Shown one piece after another: positions 40,975-54,860 of a stretch of 64,000 bases of DNA. The notes beneath the pieces were generated by a model. The model had not been told where the DNA came from. It ran no database searches and saw only the letters and a program-made list of their open reading frames with translations. The position numbers and the translations under genes are program-made. Position 1 is the first letter of the stretch; every line of letters starts with the position of its first letter. Source of the stretch: Orychophragmus violaceus. Lineage: Eukaryota > Streptophyta > Magnoliopsida > Brassicales > Brassicaceae. The stretch is taken from NCBI GenBank assembly GCA_030180135.1, contig CM058230.1, positions 107,251,503 to 107,315,502 of the forward strand. Reading direction: 5' to 3'.

Positions 40975-43530
40975 GGGTTTTGGTCGTGGTACTTTCGAAA
41001 AAACTCGACCCGATTCTTCCCGGGCCATGAACACTTGGTTTTTCATGCACCGCGACTGTCCCACGGTGCATAGGATCAGTCCACGATAAGATTATCCTAT
41101 CCCGTCATTTTTTTTCACATGTTTCCTCCACCACACCTCCTTACTGTCCATATGAGGGGTTTTGGTCGTGGTACTTTCGAAAAAACTCGACCCGATTCTT
41201 CCCGGGCCATGAACACTTGGTTTTTCATGCACCGCGACTGTCCCACGGTGCATAGGATCAGTCCACGATCAGATTATCCTATCCCGTCATTTTTTTTCAC
41301 ATGTTTCCTCCACCACACCTCCTTACTGTCCATATGAGGGGTTTTGGTCGTGGTACTTTCGAAAAAACTCGACCCGATTCTTCCCGGGCCATGAACACTT
41401 GGTTTTTCATGCACCGCGACTGTCCCACGGTGCATAGGATCAGTCCACGATCAGTTATCATATACCGTCATTTTTTTTTCACCCGTTTCCTCCACCACAC
41501 CTCCTTACTGTCTATATGAGGGGTTTTGGTCGTGGTACTTTCGAAAAAACTCGACCCGATTCTTCCCGGGCCATGAACACTTGGTTTTTCATGCACCGCG
41601 ACTGTCCCACGGTGCATAGGATCAGTCGACGATCAGTTTATCATATACCGTCATTTTGTTTTCACCCGTTTCCTCCACCACACCTCCTTACTGTCTATAT
41701 GAGGGGTTTTGGTCGTGGTACTTTCGAAAAAACTCGACCCGATCCTTCCCGGGACATGAACACTTGGTTTTTCATGCACCGCGACTGTCCCACGGTGCAT
41801 AGGATCAGTCCACGATCAGTTTATCATATACCGTCATTTTGTTTTCACCCGTTTCCTCCACCACACCTCCTTACTGTCTATATGAGGGGTTTTGGTCGTG
41901 GTACTTTCGAAAAAACTCGACCCGATTCTTCCCGGGCCATGAACACTTGGTTTTTCATGCACCGCGACTGTCCCACGGTGCATAGGATTAGTCCACGATC
42001 AGTTTATCATATCCCGTCATTTTTTTTTTCACCCGTTTCCTCCACCACACCTCCTTATTGTCTATATAAGGGGTTTTGGTCGTGGTACTTTCGAAAAAAC
42101 TCGACCCGATTCTTCCCTGGCCATGAACACTTGGTTTTTCATGCACCGCGACAGTCCCACGGTGCATAGGATCAGTCCACGATCAGTTTATCCTATCCCG
42201 TCATTTTGTTTTCACCCGTTTCCTCCACCACACCTCCTTACTGTCCATATGAGGGGTTTTGGTCGTGGTACTTTCGAAAAAACTCGACCCGATTCTTCCC
42301 GGGCCATGAACACTTGGTTTTTCATGCACCGCGACTGTCCCACGGTGCATAGGATCAGTCCACGATAAGATTATCCTATCCCGTCATTTTTTTTCACATG
42401 TTTCCTCCACCACACCTCCTTACTGTCCATATGAGGGGTTTTGGTCGTGGTACTTTCGAAAAAACTCGACCCGATTCTTCCCGGGCCATGAACACTTGGT
42501 TTTTCATGCACCGCGACTGTCCCACGGTGCATAGGATCAGTCCACGATCAGATTATCCTATCCCGTCATTTTTTTCACATGTTTCCTCCACCACACCTCC
42601 TTACTGTCCATATGAGGGGTTTTGGTCGTGGTACTTTCGAAAAAACTCGACCCGATTCTTCCCGGGCCATGAACACTTGGTTTTTCATGCACCGCGACTG
42701 TCCCACGGTGCATAGGATCAGTCCACGATCAGTTATCATATACCGTCATTTTTTTTTCACCCGTTTCCTCCACCACACCTCCTTACTGTCTATATGAGGG
42801 GTTTTGGTCGTGGTACTTTCGAAAAAACTCGACCCGATTCTTCCCGGGCCATGAACACTTGGTTTTTCATGCACCGCGACTGTCCCACGGTGCATAGGAT
42901 CAGTCGACGATCAGTTTATCATATACCGTCATTTTGTTTTCACCCGTTTCCTCCACCACACCTCCTTACTGTCTATATGAGGGGTTTTGGTCGTGGTACT
43001 TTCGAAAAAACTCGACCCGATCCTTCCCGGGACATGAACACTTGGTTTTTCATGCACCGCGACTGTCCCACGGTGCATAGGATCAGTCCACGATCAGTTT
43101 ATCATATACCGTCATTTTGTTTTCACCCGTTTCCTCCACCACACCTCCTTACTGTCTATATGAGGGGTTTTGGTCGTGGTACTTTCGAAAAAACTCGACC
43201 CGATTCTTCCCGGGCCATGAACACTTGGTTTTTCATGCACCGCGACTGTCCCACGGTGCATAGGATTAGTCCACGATCAGTTTATCATATCCCGTCATTT
43301 TTTTTTTCACCCGTTTCCTCCACCACACCTCCTTATTGTCTATATAAGGGGTTTTGGTCGTGGTACTTTCGAAAAAACTCGACCCGATTCTTCCCTGGCC
43401 ATGAACACTTGGTTTTTCATGCACCGCGACAGTCCCACGGTGCATAGGATCAGTCCACGATCAGTTTATCCTATCCCGTCATTTTGTTTTCACCCGTTTC
43501 CTCCACCACACCTCCTTACTGTCCATATGA
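40975..43530. repeat. Recent 7-monomer tandem duplication (1278 bp)
   Basis: About 40975-42250 and 42250-43530 are near-identical, offset 1278-1279 bp. Shared rare markers: CGATAAGATTATCC (41085/42364), CGATCAGTTATC with one T missing, GTCGACGATC, TATATAAGGGG (42064/43342), TTCCCTGGCC and GCGACAGTCCC (42148/43426). Only a T-run change was seen between copies. Fragments of the same unit recur at 44.9-45.5, 47.1, 50.4 and 51.8-52.5 kb. Confidence 0.85.
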
Positions 43531-46500
43531 GGGGTTTTGGTCGTGGTACTTTCGAAAAAACTCGACCCGATCCTTCTCGGGACATGAACACTTGGTTTTT
43601 TATGCACCGGGACTGTCCCACGGTGCATAGGATCAGTCCACGATCAGTTTATCCTATCCCGTCATTTTTTTTTCACTTGTTTCCTCCACCACACCTCCTT
43701 ACTGTTCATATGAGGGGTTTTGGTCGTGTTACTTTCGAAAAAACTCGACCCGATTCTTCCCGGGCCATGAACACTTGGTTTTTCATGCACCGCGACTGTC
43801 CCACGGTGCATAGGATCAGTCCACGATCAGTTTATCATATACCGTCATTTTTTTTTCACCCGTTTCCTCCACCACACCTCCTTACTGTCCATATGAGGGG
43901 TTTTGGTCGTGGTACTTTCGAAAAAACTCGACCCGATTCTTCCCGGGCCATGAACACTTGGTTTTTCATGCACCGCGACTGTCCCACGGTGCATAGGATC
44001 AGTCCACGATCAGTTTATCATATACCGTCATTTTTTTCACCCGTTTCCTCCACCACACCTCCTTACTGTCTATATGAGGGGTTTTAGTCGTGGTACTTTC
44101 GAAAAAACTCGACCCGATTCTTCCCGGGCCATGAACACTTGGTTTTTCATGCACCGCGACTGTCTCACGGTGCATAGGATCAGTCCACGATCAGTTTATC
44201 ATATACCGTCATTTTGTTTTCACCCGTTTCCTCCACCACACCTCCTTACTGTCTATATGAGGGGTTTTGGTCGTGGTACTTTCGAAAAAACTCGACCCGA
44301 TTCTTCCCGGGCCATGAACACTTGGTTTTTCAGGCACCGCGATTGTCCCACGGTGCATAGGATCAGTCCACGATCAGTTTATCATATACCGTCATTTTGT
44401 TTTCACCCGTTTCCTCCACCACACCTCCTTACTGTCTATATGAGGGGTTTTGGTCGTGGTACTTTCGAAAAAACTCGACCCGATTCTTCCCGGGCCATGA
44501 ACACTTGGTTTTTCATGCACCGCGACTGTCCCACGGTGCATAGGATCAGTCCACGATCAGATTATCCTATCCCGTCATTTTTTTTCACATGTTTCCTCCA
44601 CCACACCTCCTTACTGTCCATATGAGGGGTTTTGGTCGTGGTACTTTCGAAAAAACTCGACCCGATTCTTCCCGGGCCATGAACACTTGGTTTTTCATGC
44701 ACCGCGACTGTCCCACGGTGCATAGGATCAGTCCACGATCAGATTATCCTATCCCGTCATTTTTTTTCACATGTTTCCTCCACCACACCTCCTTACTATC
44801 CATATGAGGGGTTTTGGTCGTGGTACTTTCGAAAAAACTCGACCCGATTCTTCCCGGGCCATGAACACTTGGTTTTTCATGCACCGCGACTGTCCCACGG
44901 TGCATAGGATCAGTCCACGATCAGTTATCATATACCGTCATTTTTTTTTCACCCGTTTCCTCCACCACACCTCCTTACTGTCTATATGAGGGGTTTTGGT
45001 CGTGGTACTTTCGAAAAAACTCGACCCGATTCTTCCCGGGCCATGAACACTTGGTTTTTCATGCACCGCGACTGTCCCACGGTGCATAGGATCAGTCGAC
45101 GATCAGTTTATCATATACCGTCATTTTGTTTTCACCCGTTTCCTCCACCACACCTCCTTACTGTCTATATGAGGGGTTTTGGTCGTGGTACTTTCGAAAA
45201 AACTCGACCCGATCCTTCCCGGGACATGAACACTTGGTTTTTCATGCACCGCGACTGTCCCACGGTGCATAGGATCAGTCCACGATCAGTTTATCATATA
45301 CCGTCATTTTGTTTTCACCCGTTTCCTCCACCACACCTCCTTACTGTCTATATGAGGGGTTTTGGTCGTGGTACTTTCGAAAAAACTCGACCCGATTCTT
45401 CCCGGGCCATGAACACTTGGTTTTTCATGCACCGCGACTGTCCCACGGTGCATAGGATTAGTCCACGATCAGTTTATCATATCCCGTCATTTTTTTTTTC
45501 ACCCGTTTCCTCCACCACACCTCCTTATTGTCTATATGAGGGGTTTTGGTCGTGGTACTTTCGAAAAAACTCGACCCGATTCTTCCCGGGCCATGAACAC
45601 TTGGTTTTTCATGCACCGCGACTGTCCCACGGTGCATAGGATCAGTCCACGATCAGTTTATCATATACCGTCATTTTTTTCACCTGTTTCCTCCACCACA
45701 CCTCCTTACTGTCTATATGAGGGGTTTTAGTCGTGGTACTTTCGAAAAAACTCGACCCGATTCTTCCCGGGCCATGAACACTTGGTTTTTCATGCACCGC
45801 GACTGTCCCACGGTGCATAGGATCAGTCCACGATCAGTTTATCATATACCGTCATTTTGTTTTCACCCTTTTCCTCCACCACACCTCCTTACTGTCTATA
45901 TGAGGGGTTTTGGTCGTGTTACTTTCGAAAAAACTCGACCCGATTCTTCCCGGGCCATGAACACTTGGTTTTTCATGCACCGCGACTGTCCCACGGTGCA
46001 TAGGATCAGTCCACGATCAGTTTATCATATACCGTCATTTTTTTTTCACCCGTTTCCTCCACCACACCTCCTTACTGTCCATATGAGGGGTTTTGGTCGT
46101 GGTACTTTCGAAAAAACTCGACCCGATTCTTCCCGGGCCATGAACACTTGGTTTTTCATGCACCGCGACTGTCCCACGGTGCATAGGATCAGTCCACGAT
46201 CAGTTTATCATATACCGTCATTTTTTTCACCTGTTTCCTCCACCACACCTCCTTACTGTCTATATGAGGGTTTTTAGTCGTGGTACTTTCGAAAAAACTC
46301 GACCCGATTCTTCCCGGGCCATGAACACTTGGTTTTTCATGCACCGCGACTGTCCCACGGTGCATAGGATCAGTCCACGATCAGTTTATCATATACCGTC
46401 ATTTTGTTTTCACCCTTTTCCTCCACCACACCTCCTTACTGTCTATATGAGGGGTTTTGGTCGTGGTACTTTCGAAAAAACTCGACCCGATTCTTCCCGG

Positions 46501-47721
46501 GCCATGAACACTTGGTTTTTCAGGCACCGCGATTGTCCCACGGTGCATAGGATCAGTCCACGATCAGTTTATCATATACCGTCATTTTGTTTTCACCCGT
46601 TTCCTCCACCACACCTCCTTACTGTCTATATGAGGGGTTTTGGTCGTGGTACTTTCGAAAAAACTCGACCCGATTCTTCCCGGGCCATGAACACTTGGTT
46701 TTTCATGCACCGCGACTGTCCCACGGTGCATAGGATCAGTCCACGATCAGATTATCCTATCCCGTCATTTTTTTCACATGTTTCCTCCACCACACCTCCT
46801 TACTGTCCATATGAGGGGTTTTGGTCGTGGTACTTTCGAAAAAACTCGACCCGATTCTTCCCGGGCCATGAACACTTGGTTTTTCATGCACCGCGACTGT
46901 CCCACGGTGCATAGGATCAGTCCACGATCAGATTATCCTATCCCGTCATTTTTTTCACATGTTTCCTCCACCACACCTCCTTACTGTCCATATGAGGGGT
47001 TTTGGTCGTGGTACTTTCGAAAAAACTCGACCCGATTCTTCCCGGGCCATGAACACTTGGTTTTTCATGCACCGCGACTGTCCCACGGTGCATAGGATCA
47101 GTCCACGATCAGTTATCATATACCGTCATTTTTTTTCCACCCGTTTCCTCCACCACACCTCCTTACTGTCTATATGAGGGGTTTTGGTCGTGGTACTTTC
47201 GAAAAAACTCGACCCGATTCTTCCCGGGCCATGAACACTTGGTTTTTCATGCACCGCGACTGTCCCACGGTGCATAGGATCAGTCCACGATCAGTTTATC
47301 CTATCCCGTCATTTTTTTTTCACTTGTTTCCTCCACCACACCTCCTTACTGTTCATATGAGGGGTTTTGGTCGTGTTACTTTCGAAAAAACTCGACCCGA
47401 TTCTTCCCGGGCCATGAACACTTGGTTTTTCATGCACCGCGACTGTCCCACGGTGCATAGGATCAGTCCACGATCAGTTTATCATATACCGTCATTTTTT
47501 TTTCACCCGTTTCCTCCACCACACCTCCTTACTGTCCATATGAGGGGTTTTGGTCGTGGTACTTTCGAAAAAACTCGACCCGATTCTTCCCGGGCCATGA
47601 ACACTTGGTTTTTCATGCACCGCGACTGTCCCACGGTGCATAGGATCAGTCCACGATCAGTTTATCATATACCGTCATTTTTTTCACCTGTTTCCTCCAC
47701 CACACCTCCTTACTGTCTATA
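43531..47721. repeat. Satellite sub-block of the GGGCCATG subfamily, shuffled order
   Basis: About 23 monomers of the local subfamily. Markers shared with neighbouring blocks recur with whole-monomer spacing: CAGGCACCGCGATTG at 44331 and 46521 (2190 bp, 12 monomers), TTTTAGTCGTGG near 44090, 45725 and 46272. One copy near 46266 has lost a G (GAGGGTTTTTAG). No other sequence is present. Confidence 0.8.
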
Positions 47722-50390
47722 TGAGGGGTTTTAGTCGTGGTACTTTCGAAAAAACTCGACCCGATTCTTCCCGGGCCATGAACACTTGGTTTTTCATGCA
47801 CCGCGACTGTCCCACGGTGCATAGGATCAGTCCACGATCAGTTTATCATATACCGTCATTTTGTTTTCACTCGTTTCCTCCACCACACCTCCTTACTGTC
47901 TATATGAGGGGTTTTGGTCGTGGTACTTTCGAAAAAACTCGACCCGATTCTTCCCGGGCCATGAACACTTGGTTTTTCAGGCACCGCGATTGTCCCACGG
48001 TGCATAGGATCAGTCCACGATCAGTTTATCATATACCGTCATTTTGTTTTCACCCGTTTCCTCCACCACACCTCCTTACTGTCTATATGAGGGGTTTTGG
48101 TCGTGGTACTTTCGAAAAAACTCGACCCGATTCTTCCCGGGCCATGAACACTTGGTTTTTCATGCACCGCGACTGTCCCACGGTGCATAGGATCAGTCCA
48201 CGATCAGATTATCCTATCCCGTCATTTTTTTCACATGTTTCCTCCACCACACCTCCTTACTGTCCATATGAGGGGTTTTGGTCGTGGTACTTTCGAAAAA
48301 ACTCGACCCGATTCTTCCCGGGCCATGAACACTTGGTTTTTCATGCACCGCGACTGTCCCACGGTGCATAGGATCAGTCCACGATCAGATTATCCTATCC
48401 CGTCATTTTTTTTCACATGTTTCCTCCACCACACCTCCTTACTGTCCATATGAGGGGTTTTGGTCGTGGTACTTTCGAAAAAACTCGACCCGATTCTTCC
48501 CGGGCCATGAACACTTGGTTTTTCATGCACCGCGACTGTCCCACGGTGCATAGGATCAGTCCACGATCAGTTTATCATATACCGTCATTTTTTTCACCTG
48601 TTTCCTCCACCACACCTCCTTACTGTCTATATGAGGGGTTTTAGTCGTGGTACTTTCGAAAAAACTCGACCCGATTCTTCCCGGGCCATGAACACTTGGT
48701 TTTTCATGCACCGCGACTGTCCCACGGTGCATAGGATCAGTCCACGATCAGTTTATCATATACCGTCATTTTGTTTTCACCCGTTTCCTCCACCACACCT
48801 CCTTACTGTCTATATGAGGGGTTTTGGTCGTGGTACTTTCGAAAAAACTCGACCCGATTCTTCCCGGGCCATGAACACTTGGTTTTTCAGGCACCGCGAT
48901 TGTCCCACGGTGCATAGGATCAGTCCACGATCAGTTTATCATATACCGTCATTTTGTTTTCACCCGTTTCCTCCACCACACCTCCTTACTGTCTATATGA
49001 GGGGTTTTGGTCGTGGTACTTTCGAAAAAACCCGACCCGATTCTTCCCGGGCCATGAACACTTGGTTTTTCATGCACCGCGACTGTCCCACGGTGCATAG
49101 GATCAGTCCACGATCAGATTATCCTATCCCGTCATTTTTTTTCACATGTTTCCTCCACCACACCTCCTTACTGTCCATATGAGGGGTTTTGGTCGTGGTA
49201 CTTTCGAAAAAACTCGACCCGATTCTTCCCGGGCCATGAACACTTGGTTTTTCATGCACCGCGACTGTCCCACGGTGCATAGGATCAGTCCACGATCAGA
49301 TTATCCTATCCCGTCATTTTTTTTCACATGTTTCCTCCACCACACCTCCTTACTGTCCATATGAGGGGTTTTGGTCGTGGTACTTTCGAAAAAACTCGAC
49401 CCGATTCTTCCCGGGCCATGAACACTTGGTTTTTCATGCACCGCGACTGTCCCACGGTGCATAGGATCAGTCCACGATCAGTTTATCATATACCGTCATT
49501 TTTTTCACCTGTTTCCTCCACCACACCTCCTTACTGTCTATATGAGGGGTTTTAGTCGTGGTACTTTCGAAAAAACTCGACCCGATTCTTCCCGGGCCAT
49601 GAACACTTGGTTTTTCATGCACCGCGACTGTCCCACGGTGCATAGGATCAGTCCACGATCAGTTTATCATATACCGTCATTTTGTTTTCACCCGTTTCCT
49701 CCACCACACCTCCTTACTGTCTATATGAGGGGTTTTGGTCGTGGTACTTTCGAAAAAACTCGACCCGAGTCTTCCCGGGCCATGAACACTTGGTTTTTCA
49801 GGCACCGCGATTGTCCCACGGTGCATAGGATCAGTCCACGATCAGTTTATCATATACCGTCATTTTGTTTTCACCCGTTTCCTCCACCACACCTCCTTAC
49901 TGTCTATATGAGGGGTTTTGGTCGTGGTACTTTCGAAAAAACTCGACCCGATTCTTCCCGGGCCATGAACACTTGGTTTTTCATGCACCGCGACTGTCCC
50001 ACGGTGCATAGGATCAGTCCACGATCAGATTATCCTATCCCGTCATTTTTTTTCACATGTTTCCTCCACCACACCTCCTTACTGTCCATATGAGGGGTTT
50101 TGGTCGTGGTACTTTCGAAAAAACTCGACCCGATTCTTCCCGGGCCATGAACACTTGGTTTTTCATGCACCGCGACTGTCCCACGGTGCATAGGATCAGT
50201 CCACGATCAGATTATCCTATCCCGTCATTTTTTTCACATGTTTCCTCCACCACACCTCCTTACTGTCCATATGAGGGGTTTTGGTCGTGGTACTTTCGAA
50301 AAAACTCGACCCGATTCTTCCCGGGCCATGAACACTTGGTTTTTCATGCACCGCGACTGTCCCACGGTGCATAGGATCAGTCCACGATCA
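47722..50390. repeat. 5-monomer higher-order repeat, three copies (~911 bp)
   Basis: Copies start at about 47722, 48631 and 49542. Each has the order TTTTAGTCGTGG monomer, TTTTGTTTT monomer, CAGGCACCGCGATTG monomer, and two CAGATTATCC monomers, then repeats. The CAGGCACCG marker sits at 47978, 48888 and 49799 (spacings 910 and 911 bp). The third copy diverges near 50390, where a CAGTTATC monomer replaces the expected type. The same marker recurs at 46521 and 51256, each 1457 bp (8 monomers) from the cluster edge, so the 5-mer arose inside a larger 8-monomer pattern by deletion or crossover. Confidence 0.85.
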
Positions 50391-52541
50391 GTTATCATAT
50401 ACCGTCATTTTTTTCCACCCGTTTCCTCCACCACACCTCCTTACTGTCTATATGAGGGGTTTTGGTCGTGGTACTTTCGAAAAAACTCGACCCGATCCTT
50501 CTCGGGACATGAACACTTGGTTTTTTATGCACCGGGACTGTCCCACGGTGCATAGGATCAGTCCACGATCAGTTTATCCTATCCCGTCATTTTTTTTTCA
50601 CTTGTTTCCTCCACCACACCTCCTTACTGTTCATATGAGGGGTTTTGGTCGTGTTACTTTCGAAAAAACTCGACCCGATTCTTCCCGGGCCATGAACACT
50701 TGGTTTTTCATGCACCGCGACTGTCCCACGGTGCATAGGATCAGTCCACGATCAGTTTATCATATACCGTCATTTTTTTTTCACCCGTTTCCTCCACCAC
50801 ACCTCCTTACTGTCCATATGAGGGGTTTTGGTCGTGGTACTTTCGAAAAAACTCGACCCGATTCTTCCCGGGCCATGAACACTTGGTTTTTCATGCACCG
50901 CGACTGTCCCACGGTGCATAGGATCAGTCCACGATCAGTTTATCATATACCGTCATTTTTTTCACCTGTTTCCTCCACCACACCTCCTTACTGTCTATAT
51001 GAGGGGTTTTAGTCGTGGTACTTTCGAAAAAACTCGACCCGATTCTTCCCGGGCCATGAACACTTGGTTTTTCATGCACCGCGACTGTCCCACGGTGCAT
51101 AGGATCAGTCCACGATCAGTTTATCATATACCGTCATTTTGTTTTCACCCGTTTCCTCCACCACACCTCCTTACTGTCTATATGAGGGGTTTTGGTCGTG
51201 GTACTTTCGAAAAAACTCGACCCGATTCTTCCCGGGCCATGAACACTTGGTTTTTCAGGCACCGCGATTGTCCCACGGTGCATAGGATCAGTCCACGATC
51301 AGTTTATCATATACCGTCATTTTGTTTTCACCCGTTTCCTCCACCACACCTCCTTACTGTCTATATGAGGGGTTTTGGTCGTGGTACTTTCGAAAAAACT
51401 CGACCCGATTCTTCCCGGGCCATGAACACTTGGTTTTTCATGCACCGCGACTGTCCCACGGTGCATAGGATCAGTCCACGATCAGATTATCCTATCCCGT
51501 CATTTTTTTTCACATGTTTCCTCCACCACACCTCCTTACTGTCCATATGAGGGGTTTTGGTCGTGGTACTTTCGAAAAAACTCGACCCGATTCTTCCCGG
51601 GCCATGAACACTTGGTTTTTCATGCACCGCGACTGTCCCACGGTGCATAGGATCAGTCCACGATCAGATTATCCTATCCCGTCATTTTTTTCACATGTTT
51701 CCTCCACCACACCTCCTTACTGTCCATATGAGGGGTTTTGGTCGTGGTACTTTCGAAAAAACTCGACCCGATTCTTCCCGGGCCATGAACACTTGGTTTT
51801 TCATGCACCGCGACTGTCCCACGGTGCATAGGATCAGTCCACGATCAGTTATCATATACCGTCATTTTTTTTCCACCCGTTTCCTCCACCACACCTCCTT
51901 ACTGTCTATATGAGGGGTTTTGGTCGTGGTACTTTCGAAAAAACTCGACCCGATTCTTCCCGGGCCATGAACACTTGGTTTTTCATGCACCGCGACTGTC
52001 CCACGGTGCATAGGATCAGTCGACGATCAGTTTATCATATACCGTCATTTTGTTTTCACCCGTTTCCTCCACCACACCTCCTTACTGTCTATATGAGGGG
52101 TTTTGGTCGTGGTACTTTCGAAAAAACTCGACCCGATCCTTCCCGGGACATGAACACTTGGTTTTTCATGCACCGCGACTGTCCCACGGTGCATAGGATC
52201 AGTCCACGATCAGTTTATCATATACCGTCATTTTGTTTTCACTCGTTTCCTCCACCACACCTCCTTACTGTCTATATGAGGGGTTTTGGTCGTGGTACTT
52301 TCGAAAAAACTCGACCCGATTCTTCCCGGGCCATGAACACTTGGTTTTTCATGCACCGCGACTGTCCCACGGTGCATAGGATTAGTCCACGATCAGTTTA
52401 TCATATCCCGTCATTTTTTTTTTCACCCGTTTCCTCCACCACACCTCCTTATTGTCTATATGAGGGGTTTTGGTCGTGGTACTTTCGAAAAAACTCGACC
52501 CGATTCTTCCCTGGCCATGAACACTTGGTTTTTCATGCACC
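50391..52541. repeat. Satellite sub-block of the GGGCCATG subfamily
   Basis: About 12 monomers, collinear in part with 47.2-48.4 kb (for instance the CTGTTCATATG/GTGTTA monomer near 50630, then TTTTAGTCG near 51010 and CAGGCACCG at 51256) and ending with the GTCGACGATC, GGATTAGTCC and TTCCCTGGCC monomers also found at 41.6-42.2 kb. Nothing else is present. Confidence 0.78.
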
Positions 52542-54860
52542 GCGACAGTCCCACGGTGCATAGGATCAGTCCACGATCAGTTTATCCTATCCCGTCATTT
52601 TGTTTTCACCCGTTTCCTCCACCACACCTCCTTACTGTCCATATGAGGGGTTTTGGTCGTGGTACTTTCGAAAAAACTCGACCCGATCCTTCTCGGGACA
52701 TGAACACTTGGTTTTTTATGCACCGGGACTGTCCCACGGTGCATAGGATCAGTCCACGATCAGTTTATCCTATCCCGTCATTTTTTTTTTCACTTGTTTC
52801 CTCCACCACACCTCCTTACTGTTCATATGAGGGGTTTTGGTCGTGTTACTTTCGAAAAAACTCGACCCGATTCTTCCCGGGCCATGAACACTTGGTTTTT
52901 CATGCACCGCGACTGTCCCACGGTGCATAGGATCAGTCCACGATCAGTTTATCATATACCGTCATTTTTTTTTCACCCGTTTCCTCCACCACACCTCCTT
53001 ACTGTCCATATGAGGGGTTTTGGTCGTGGTACTTTCGAAAAAACTCGACCCGATTCTTCCCGGGCCATGAACACTTGGTTTTTCATGCACCGCGACTGTC
53101 CCACGGTGCATAGGATTAGTCCACGATCAGTTTATCATATCCCATCATTTTTTTTTCACCCGTTTCCTCCACCACACCTCCTTACTGTCTATATGAGGGG
53201 TTTTGGTCGTGGTACTTTCGAAAAAACTCGACCCGATCCTTCTCGGGACATGAACACTTGGTTTTTCATGCACCGCGACTGTCCCACGGTGCATAGGATC
53301 AGTCCACGATCAGTTTATCATATACCGTCATTTTGTTTTCACCCGTTTCCTCCACCACACCTCCTTTCTGTCCATATGAGGGGTTTTGGTCGTGGTACTT
53401 TCGAAAAAACTCGACCCGATCCTTCCCGGGACATGAACACTTGGTTTTTCATGCACCGCGACTGTCCCACGGTGCATAGGATCAGTCCACGATCAGTTTA
53501 TCATATACCGTCATTTTTTCACATGTTTCCTCCACCACACCTCCTTACTGTCCATATGAGGGGTTTTGGTCGTGGTACTTTCGAAAAAACTCGACCCGAT
53601 CCTTCCCGGGACATGAACACTTGGTTTTTCATGCACCGCGACTGTCCCACGGTGCATAGGATCAGTCCACGATCGGTTTATCATATACCGTCATTTTTTT
53701 TTTCACCCGTTTCCTCCACCACACCTCCTTACTGTCTATATGAGGGGTTTAGGTCGTGGTACTTTCGAAAAAACTCGACCCGATCCTTCCCGGGACATGA
53801 ACACTTAGTTTTTCATGCACCGCGACTGTCCCACGGTGCATAGGATCAGTCCACGATCAGTTTATCATATCCCGTCATTTTTTTTTCACCCGTTTCCTCC
53901 ACCACACCTCCTTACTGTCTATATGAGGGGTTTTGGTCGTGGTACTTTCGAAAAAACTCGACCCGATCCTTCCCGAGACATGAACACTTGGTTTTTCATG
54001 CACCGCGACTGTCCCACGGTGCATAGGATCAGTCCACGATCAGTTTATCATATACCGTCTTTTTTTTTTTCACCCGTTTCCTCCACCACACCTCCTTACT
54101 GTCCATATGAGGGGTTTTGGTCGTGGTACTTTCGAAAAAACTCGACCCGATTCTTCCCGGGACATGAACACTTGGTTTTTCATGCACCACGACTGTCCCA
54201 CGGTGCATAGGATCAGTCCACGATCAGTTTATCATATACCATCATTTTTTTTTCACCTGTTTCCTCCACCACACCTCCTTACTGTCTATATGAGGGGTTT
54301 TGGTCGTGGTACTTTCGAAAAAACTCGACCCGATCCTTCCCGGGACATGAACACTTGGTTTTTCATGCACCGCGACTGTCCCACGGTGCATAGGATCAGT
54401 CCACGATCAGTTTATCATATCCCGTCATTTTTTTCACCCGTTTCCTCCACCACACCTCCTTACTGTCTATATGAGGGGTTTTGGTCGGGGTACTTTCGAA
54501 AAAACTCGACCCGATCCTTCCCGGTACATGAACACTTGGTTTTTCATGCACCGCGACTGTCCCACGGTGCATAGGATCAGTCCACGATCAGTTTATCATA
54601 TACCATCATTTTTTTTTCACCTGTTTCCTCCACCACACCTCCTTACTGTCTATATGAGGGGTTTTGGTCGTGGTACTTTCGAAAAAACTCGACCCGATCC
54701 TTCCCGGGACATGAACACTTGGTTTTTCATGCACCGCGACTGTCCCACGTTGCATAGGATCAGTCCACGATCGGTTTATCATATACCGTAATTTTGTTTT
54801 CACCCGTTTCCTCCACCACACCTCCTTACTGTCTATATGAGGGGTTTTGGTCGTGGTACT
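52542..54860. repeat. Distant copy (16.06 kb away) of the 36.5-38.8 kb block
   Basis: From GCGACAGTCCC at 52542 the monomer order and rare variants follow 36484 onward at an offset of 16058-16061 bp, through TATGCACCGGGAC, CCTTTCTGTCC, the six-T CACATG monomer, ACACTTAGTT, CCCGAGACATG, ATACCGTCTTTT, CACCACGACTG and CCCACGTTGCAT. The copy lacks the 1-bp deletion seen at 37411. Near 54790 it diverges with GTAATTTTGTTTTC. Confidence 0.82.

Larger units (their letters stand above)
36170..53070. repeat. Satellite subfamily domain (GGGCCATG / TTTTGTTTT type)
   Basis: Most monomers here carry one or both of two linked changes: CCCGGGCCATGAAC in place of CCCGGGACATGAAC (first at about 36270, last in this run at about 53060) and a T-run broken by G, CATTTTGTTTTCA (first at about 36171). 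Both are absent from 1-36 kb. Other private variants are concentrated here: TTTTAGTCGTGG, CAGGCACCGCGATTG, GATCAGATTATCC, GTCGACGATC, CGATCAGTTATC with a 1-bp deletion, and GCGACAGTCCC. The domain shows local amplification of a young subfamily, interleaved with older-type monomers. Confidence 0.88.
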
